From: Camillea tinctor
Taxonomy: Eukaryota > Ascomycota > Sordariomycetes > Xylariales > Xylariaceae
Length of the DNA stretch: 64,000 nt
Assembly: GCA_022578605.1 (NCBI GenBank)
Contig: MU394058.1
Coordinates: forward strand, 806,001 to 870,000
Direction: 5' to 3'
The translations under genes and the position numbers were made by a program. The notes under the pieces are model-generated. The model saw nothing but the letters and a program-made list of their open reading frames with translations. It did no database searches and was not told the DNA's origin. Below, piece after piece: positions 57,561-64,000 of the stretch. How positions within the stretch are numbered: the first letter of the stretch is position 1; every line of letters starts with the position of its first letter.

Positions 57561-58699
57561 TTCCCCCCTTTCCCCCTGTTTTCCTTTATGACAATCCTTA
57601 TCCTGTTGAGAATATCGAAGTAAGAAAAGTTGAGATAAAACTAAACTCATGAGGACATGCTTGAGCCAAAAAAAAAAATAGAGAGAAAGATAAATAGTTG
57701 TTAGATAAACAAGTGTTTCTTCAATACAACACTACCTTTACATGTAGGATGATGTTGCCTGTAAATTTCTCTGTATGTTGGACCGCCTCGTTTGACCTGT
57801 CAGATCATTCCTGTAATCTCGAACTAGTTCCTACCGAGTTTCTTATTCGATAATGTCTCACAACTAACAGAAATGACGGCTCCCGCATATGTAGTTAGCC
57901 ACAACGGAACTTCGAATAACACGCAATCTAGGCACTGTCTCCTGCAGGCTGGGTATGTTGTCTGTTAGTTCTTGAGGCTGATTAATCATGTAATACTTCC
58001 AATGATAATGGGACTAATTTTTGTTAGGGATCATTGAGTCAATTAGGAAAGTATATGTAAAACTTGGTATATTTGTTATCTTCAACATTACCTGCACAAG
58101 TATACATTAGCATAAAAAAGGGGTTAGGGGGGAGAAGAGAAGAGAAGCACAGACAGTGCACTATAACTGTGTATATACGTCCCCTCAAATCGGATCGCCA
58201 ATGTTGTTGGTTATCTTTTCGGGGTAGTATCACGCAACCTTGACATTTATGGGGACTGCTCTCAATTATAGAGAGCATATATATTGTCTTAATTTATCTC
58301 AATCATGTCCTCGGCTCCTTTTCCAACCGGCTTAGGTGCAGGATCCAACAACAAATACTTACACCAGGCTTTATGAATGACCGATCAGATGATCGTAATA
58401 GTTCTCGCTTGGCCTGATATGTACCATAAAAACTACGCGGCTTATAATACATAATAGATGGAACTGTTGCCTACATCGAGGGGCAGGGGTATATAAGTGT
58501 CAATATCGGATATTAACATACTGCGATTCTTTAATCTAAGCCGTCGGGATCGACAGCAAATACAGACCTTTATCAGCTTTCGACGTACATCATCACGCAG
58601 CCCACCGACCAAAGACGGATTGATAAGCTGGCAAACCGGCGTGATCGGTGACTAGAAGAAGATGAATCAGAAACATCAAGCCACCGCCAACGGATTGCA
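57561..58699. other. AT-rich intergenic region
   Basis: This 1.1-kb stretch upstream of the rhodopsin-domain gene holds no supportable gene. A frame at 58039-58278 (minus) shows no domain. Confidence 0.6.
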
Positions 58700-59253
58700 C
58701 AGGTACCACCCGCTATGATCATTCGTTCATATGATTCATGTAGTGCGTCGAGCTGCAGAAACTCATGGAGCGCGGGGTGAACCTGCTAGAGCACTCGAAG
58801 CAAGTGGTTGCAGCCCGGCGTGGTCAGGCTTAGATGAGCTCGCGGAGACTCGTGGGTGATGAGTACGTCTGCGTTGTCGGGCACAGAATTCGCCCAGACA
58901 TCAGTATCTCGAGGATATTGGAATGCCTAGTTGCCGTGGCGCTTGGACTTTGGACTCTGGTAGACGTTAAGCCGGCTCCCGATCTGGCAGGTGATTGTCG
59001 TAGAGCTATCCTGGAAGCACTGCATATCGCCCTAGTTGATCTGTCAGTAGGCAGCGAGAGCCTCACCTCCTCCTCCTCCAGGGTCATGTCGGCTCAGATC
59101 AGGCACAAGAGGGTGGTTGCCAGCAATGACGGTCTCGGCCGGATGAGGCTGTTCTCGCAGCCCTGAGACGGCAGCCTGCAGTTCCTCGGCAGAGCCTGAC
59201 TGAGTGAGATCCACCGCGTAGATTAAGATATCGCCGTTAGGTATGGCAACCAA
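58700..59253 (-). pseudogene. Calcineurin-like phosphoesterase pseudogene with in-frame nonsense codons
   Basis: One minus-strand frame carries recognisable remains of a metallophosphoesterase: GDILIYAVDLTQSGSAEEL, AGNHPLVPD, GDMQCFQDS, NVYQSPKSKRHGN, AFQYPRDTDVW and ADVLITHESPRAHL. The whole frame is broken only by stops at 59046-59044 (TGA), 59034-59032, 58929-58927 and 58788-58786 (TAG); no frameshift is needed. Three TAGs sit where the family has Trp (for example the W before AFQYPR), so they look like TGG-to-TAG. Metal-site residues are also altered: the usual HAGD is YAVD, GNHD is GNHP, THGPP is THESP. The N-terminal first metal motif is missing. This cannot be a functional enzyme. Confidence 0.8.
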
Positions 59254-59842
59254 TTCCCCTAAATAAAAATAGCATACTTGTAAGATATTTAGACTTTTTT
59301 TTCAAATAGAACTCCCACGGATCGCAGTTTACCATATTTAACTTCTCCCCTTATGTTTCGTTCATGGGACCTTGTTATGTGGGTGAATCAGCATCGTGTT
59401 CCTCCGGTGAAACATAGCATGCTTTCATGGAGAAACACGGATTTCATAGATTTCCAACTGAGTTAAGCGCTTTTTAAAAACTTTAGATAGTTATAGCTTA
59501 GTTCTTACAGAGTGTAGCTAACGAAATATTTACTACCCAACGGTATTTTCCGAGGTCACCTGAAAAGGGGGTAAAGGGGGTAGTTTATTGTCCGTAGTTT
59601 AGCATCCTAAGTAGGAAACGAAGCGGTAAATACAAGTGATATTTAATATCCAAAGCTCCTGACTCGGTGATAACTACCTACATACCTCTGAATTTCCTAG
59701 TTTTCCACCATGATCTCAACTCGAAATTTCCCATACCCTTCCCGACACATGTGTTTAAAAGTTAAAACCCTCCTTCTATAGCCCTAAGCCCACCTAACCA
59801 GCGCCCTCACCCAATAAACCCCCCATCTCCTCCCCATATCCC
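59254..59842. other. AT-rich intergenic region
   Basis: This 590-bp interval is AT-rich and holds no gene; the missing 5' part of the phosphoesterase is not recognisable here. Confidence 0.6.
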
Positions 59843-60313
59843 TCAAAAAATCCTCTCCACCGGCAAAACCGACCACGGCGCCCTCCCAAAGCCCAGTCCA
59901 AGCCCGTCCTTATACCCCCCGATCTCATCCTCGCGGCCCGTCCAATACGCCGCGCCCGCATACAGCAAGTGCAAGACATCGGGCTGTACAAGGGCCCAGA
60001 TGAGCAGAGCCCAGGCGACGGCGAGTAAGGAGGTGCGCGCGCACCCGTGCAGCGCGAGCCAGTACCACGCGAGCCAGAAGAGCGGCGTGCGGGCGGGCAG
60101 CGTGGCGGCGTCGTCGGCGCCGTGGCGCGCGAACCCCGTGAACGCGAGCACCAGCAGGACCGCGCCCGTGACGGTCAGGTATGCGCGCGCGGCGAACCGG
60201 GTCGCGGCCACGAGGGCCCGGAAGTGCGCCCACAGGAGGTGCACGCATATCGAGGCGAACCAGAGGGGCACGAAGGTCGCGAGGAAGAAGGTGGGGATTT
60301 GGGTATCGAACAT
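59843..60313 (-). CDS. Multi-span membrane protein, unknown function
   Basis: This 156-residue single-exon ORF has strongly GC-rich codons against AT-rich flanks. Four hydrophobic segments are visible: about residues 7-29 (PTFFLATFVPLWFASICVHL), 43-62 (AYLTVTGAVLLVLAFTGF), 77-92 (LFWLAWYWLALHG) and 96-120 (LLAVAWALLIWALVQPDVLH). The C-terminus GREDEIGGYKDGLG is hydrophilic. I do not recognise a family. High GC and long hydrophobic runs can produce chance membrane-like ORFs, but the start position and composition favour a gene. Confidence 0.55.
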   Translation of the reverse strand: MFDTQIPTFFLATFVPLWFASICVHLLWAHFRALVAATRFAARAYLTVTGAVLLVLAFTGFARHGADDAATLPARTPLFWLAWYWLALHGCARTSLLAVAWALLIWALVQPDVLHLLYAGAAYWTGREDEIGGYKDGLGLGFGRAPWSVLPVERIF

Positions 60314-62354
60314 GATTTCTTTCTTTTTCTTTTTTTAACGCCCCCCCTTTTTTTAGGCTGGATGTTATGGTGGTTCTTGAAGGTTGTTTATTTGCTACCT
60401 CGCTTAGGCTGGTGGTTGTCAGGCTCCTATACGCATGTGCGTAAAAATATGGAACGGGTAACGTGGGTTGTGAAATATTCAAGAGATTTTGTTGAAGTTG
60501 TTGCCGGTTACGGTGATGTAGTAGAACGGTGATAGGGTTACGATCAGAATTTTGTGGTCACTTCAGAATTCCGCAACACGGCCTCACATGTGGCTTGAGC
60601 CATGTCTCTGCCATGATATAGTTACTTGGAGGGAATGGTCTGGAAGGACCTGGGGGTTCTGGTTGCAGAAGCAGAGACTTCATCATTTTCATTATGCTTG
60701 GGTCCCTTTTCTTTGTCACTCACCACTAAAGGTCGAATCAGGATTACCTAGTTAAGGAATATCAGTAAGATGGCAAGGGGACTCGATACAAGAAACAAAG
60801 AAAAGAAAGAAACTTGACATAGGTCACGCTCATCTATGTTCATGTAATAGTTCTTTGTGGATTGAACTTGTCTTGGACGGATATTCTCTTATATACCATT
60901 TTAGTGCAACTTTTGATATCATGTGCTGCTTACGTAGGCGCAGCACTTATACAATCATTAAGCCATGTTATAGTTAGAATTCATTGTCTTTACTTTTCTC
61001 CCTCTCCTCTATTTTTATGTACAAGTCAATGTTGAGCGTAACGCATCAATAGCATCTCACATAGATTTCCCATATGGTTTCTAGTTTACAACGGTATTAT
61101 ACAGCATTGTGTAACCTCATTCGCTTCTTATAATTAACAAGAAAAGTTCAAGTTTCTCTCCGACACATATAGCTATTTAATATGAAAGAGAAAACGGCTA
61201 ACAGAAGACAGATGAAATGTCGTACGTAAAGAATCACCTGCCAGCCCATATAATCTAAGTCTAGAGAGCTATATTACCTAATCTCCATTAATCAACAATG
61301 TGATGTCAATGTATCGATGTCGGGACATAGTGTGTATATAAGTGGGGCTATGATTGGGCGATTGGAATGAGATCTTTGCGGGGAAGTGGATCTATAGGAA
61401 GTAGTGTAGTGTATAGTAGGTACATAATACATAGCTCCATGTGCTTCTTATCAGGTATCTATCAACCTAGAGAGAAGTTAAGCTACGCAACTAATGTACA
61501 GATAACATTGAAGTACCTTATCTAGGTTTCTATGGCTTTTCATTAACCTGCACTAATAAGTATAAAACACGATAACATGACTTGACAGAGGTTGAATACA
61601 TAGTGTGTAAGGCTACGTATCTCCTCGATCGCAATCCAGTCTTATCTACAAGGCCATATACTTAACCTATCCGACCATCGGTGATCAGAAGTTAAAAACC
61701 ACACACAATACAAAACTTTCCTAAGTTTCTGTGAGGTTGATATAATAAGAAAGAAAAGTTGAAAGCATGAGACACGTTATCATCATAACGTACCTATGTC
61801 ATAGGTATGTATATATTACCCCAATCATAGTGGGAGAGAGAGTTTTGAAATATTTGTTTACTCAGTTAGCACATGAGGTCATCTATCATCGTCGTGTAAC
61901 GTAGAAGTGGTGACAGTGATGCAGTGGTGATCAAGTTGTTCAATGTGGAGCAGAGTAACTATATCTAAAGGTACTTTTACTGTGTGTGCATTCGCTCTTG
62001 TCTCGCATAGAATTGCTATCTTTGTAGGTTATCTAAATTATCAGCCTTGATAGGCGGCCGACAACGGGAACGCCGCTAATCAAGCCTCCGCCGGTTCCAA
62101 GTCCGAGATATCTCCCGTGCTCGTGAGCTACGATTGATTTTATCCAATATCACCATTCTGATTAGTTCATGCTAACGACTTTTGTCCGTTAAACGTATCG
62201 TCGCCCGATGATCCTATAGTCTCATAAAGAGCCGAGAGCGGTGGTGATATGTAATACAATTGCCAACCCCCTCATGCACGAAATCCATATATGCTATTTA
62301 ATTGCCTTGCCTATCGCTTAAGCAGCCGCGGTGGTGTAGAGAAGGGCAGACAAG
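60314..62354. other. AT-rich intergenic region
   Basis: This 2-kb interval lies upstream of two divergent genes. No gene is supported. Near 62053-62095 a GC-richer patch carries several CGG/CCG triplets, such as GGCGGCCGACAACGGG, of the sort bound by Zn2Cys6 regulators. Confidence 0.55.
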
Positions 62355-63713
62355 ATGGCAATGGACAGGATGTTTGAGACTGTAAATAAAAGAGCCGAGG
62401 AGGCGTACCAGGGCTTCAAAGAATCCAGCCATCACTGTGCCTCCATCGCTAAAGCATCCTGGAGTGAGCTCAGATCCAATGGGCAATTCCAGAGGCTCCA
62501 AAAACCTGTCTCTATCGCTATTATCCTTCTATTTCTGACCGCCAGCACGGTGGCCTTCATCATCCGCAGACAGAAGCTTAAGCAACTTACTGCTCGTCCT
62601 TCCACACCTACGACACCACGACTCGAAAAGGCCTTCAAGACCCCTCAGCGTGAATGGGGAAAATGGCCGGCCTCGGACTTTCGCATGCCCAAGCCGGACC
62701 CCTATCCTGACTGGTCTATCGAACACACCAAACCGCTTCCCTATCGACCTTTCCGATACGGCCCTAAGTACCACGTGACGATGGGACTTCGTACTCTCAA
62801 GCTGGCTGATTGGATCGAGCTCGACAACCAATTCCCCCGCTACCACGCTGACAAAACGAAGCGAATTGCCGAGAAAGGATCAAAGCTCTGCGGCACGGCA
62901 CCGGAGGCGTACCCGGCGGCGGTCGAGCTGCTCGAAGAGCTCACCGAGTACCTCCCGGCCCGGTATCCGTCGCTCTTCAAGCGGACAGATGTCGGGATAG
63001 ACAACCTGTGGTCGGGCGAGAGCTTCGACATCGTGCGGCGGCCGCTCGCAGAGGACCCGATGCAGACGTGCGCGCGGCTAGTGCAGGACGACCTGGCGAT
63101 CATGATCGAGCGGGCGGACGGGCAGTACTACCTGCTAGCGGGGTGCATCGTGCTGCCGGGGTTCTGGCGGATGCAGGACAAGTTCGGGATGCCGCTGTCG
63201 GAGATCCACACGGCGGGCAACGTGCCGCAGTACAAGGAGAAGCTGGAGAAGGGCATGATGAACCTGTTCCGGCGGCTCAAGCCGGAGGAGATCGTGTCGC
63301 GCCACAACTACTTCATGCAGGTGGACGACTGCCTCTCCTGGTCGACGAGCATCGGCGACGAGGACGACCCGGACCGCGAGCGCACATGGGACACAGCGGA
63401 GAAGGACCGCGCCGTCGACCACCACTACTACCGGTCGGAGCGGCAGTCGCTCCGCCGCCTGCCGCGCACCGGCGGCATCGTGTTCACCATCCGCACGTAC
63501 TTCCACCCGATCAAGGAGATCGCCGAGGAGGACTACGTGCCGGGCCGGCTGGCGAGCGCGGTGCGGAGCTGGGGCGACGACGTCAGCAAGTACAAGGGCA
63601 AGGAGAAGTACGGCGAGGTGCTGTTGGAGTTTTTGGATAAGAAGCACGAGGAGCAGGTGGCGAGAGGGCTGGATCTCAGCCGGGAGGACGAAGTGAGGGC
63701 TTACCCCTTTTAG
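62355..63713 (+). CDS. Membrane-anchored DUF3445/HRQ-family protein (heme-dependent N-demethylase-like)
   Basis: This single-exon 452-residue protein has one transmembrane helix at about residues 51-71 (VSIAIILLFLTASTVAFIIR). The large globular domain has the fungal DUF3445/HRQ features: YRPFRYGPKYHVTMGL, the DWIELDNQFPRYHADK stretch, CARLVQDDLAIMIE, GCIVLPGFWRMQDKFG, IHTAGNVPQY, RHNYFMQVDD and the basic RSERQSLRRLPRTGGI. Bacterial members with this domain are heme-dependent oxidative N-demethylases; a similar redox role here is inference. The membrane anchor suggests action at the ER or another membrane. The gene shows a marked GC rise from about 62880 onward. The start ATG at 62355 is followed by a second Met at 62361. 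Confidence 0.88.
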   Translation: MAMDRMFETVNKRAEEAYQGFKESSHHCASIAKASWSELRSNGQFQRLQKPVSIAIILLFLTASTVAFIIRRQKLKQLTARPSTPTTPRLEKAFKTPQREWGKWPASDFRMPKPDPYPDWSIEHTKPLPYRPFRYGPKYHVTMGLRTLKLADWIELDNQFPRYHADKTKRIAEKGSKLCGTAPEAYPAAVELLEELTEYLPARYPSLFKRTDVGIDNLWSGESFDIVRRPLAEDPMQTCARLVQDDLAIMIERADGQYYLLAGCIVLPGFWRMQDKFGMPLSEIHTAGNVPQYKEKLEKGMMNLFRRLKPEEIVSRHNYFMQVDDCLSWSTSIGDEDDPDRERTWDTAEKDRAVDHHYYRSERQSLRRLPRTGGIVFTIRTYFHPIKEIAEEDYVPGRLASAVRSWGDDVSKYKGKEKYGEVLLEFLDKKHEEQVARGLDLSREDEVRAYPF

Positions 63714-64000
63714 TAGCGTAGCCTATTATTTACCTAGGTTACTGGGTACCTGTTATTAGTAGGTATACGATAAATAAACGATATCCAATCTAGTTAATCG
63801 AATAGAACAGAATGCCTGTTCATTTTTGAAAATTTTGTGTGGTGGTCACCTAGTTTGATATTATGAGTTATTATTTATGTGTAATGCATAGACCGTGTCT
63901 AGGTGGTGTATACTACTAGTAGGGAGTAGAAGATATTATACTAATAAGAGGCTATTCGCAAAATGTATGTAATATGTCTAAATTCATAATATGTATATAG
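63714..64000. other. AT-rich downstream flank
   Basis: Bases after the HRQ-family stop are AT-rich with TACCTAGGT-type motifs at about 63731-63770; no gene is seen before the window ends. Confidence 0.6.

Overview
The window is nuclear DNA of a filamentous ascomycete (Pezizomycotina, most like a Sordariomycete). I infer this from short 45-110 bp GT-AG introns with CTAAC/CTGAC-type branch sites, full-length fungal housekeeping proteins (CHD1, RLI1, PRP40, TRS65), fungal families such as rhodopsin/PTH11-like membrane proteins and DUF3445/HRQ proteins, and long AT-rich intergenic stretches full of TAGGTA/TACCTA motifs. I see no tRNA, rRNA, CRISPR array, prokaryotic operon or intact transposon. 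Gene density is low, about one gene per 4 kb.

1-23 kb is conserved core. The 5' part of CHD1 (minus strand, cut by the window edge) is followed by RLI1/ABCE1 (plus, 8 exons), PRP40 (minus, 6 exons, two Arg-Asp repeat tracts), TRS65 (plus, 2 exons), a small one-span membrane protein, and a 1147-residue coiled-coil protein (minus, 2 exons). These serve chromatin remodelling, ribosome recycling, 5' splice-site recognition and vesicle tethering.

26-44 kb is transport and secretion. On the minus strand lie a 14-span DHA2 exporter (9 exons, one of 10 bp), a DHA1 exporter (2 exons) with a 32-bp tandem repeat upstream, and a secreted GH105 pectin-degradation hydrolase whose second exon restores the usual C-terminus. 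On the plus strand follow a 7-span rhodopsin-domain protein and a TRK potassium transporter.

44-60 kb is gene-poor, AT-rich accessory sequence. It holds a 10-cysteine secreted protein with two similar modules, a cysteine-rich ORF of unknown status, cysteine-rich coding-like fragments, and a second secreted protein whose frame is cut by a TAA. A ~50-bp hairpin motif occurs twice upstream of that protein and once, inverted, downstream. An aldehyde dehydrogenase, a rhodopsin-domain gene with a doubtful 3' end, and a calcineurin-like phosphoesterase pseudogene follow. The pseudogene has one reading frame broken only by nonsense codons, as repeat-induced point mutation (RIP) would leave it.

60-64 kb contains a multi-span membrane protein at 59843-60313 and a membrane-anchored DUF3445/HRQ protein with a sharp rise in GC halfway through.

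The observations most worth following are: a 66-codon open frame reached from the RLI1 end by an alternative acceptor or a +1 slip at TCT-TGA; the RIP-like pseudogene; the hairpin motif family around the secreted-protein gene and that gene's in-frame TAA; and the 32-bp tandem repeat in front of the DHA1 exporter. I found no clearly new multi-gene system.
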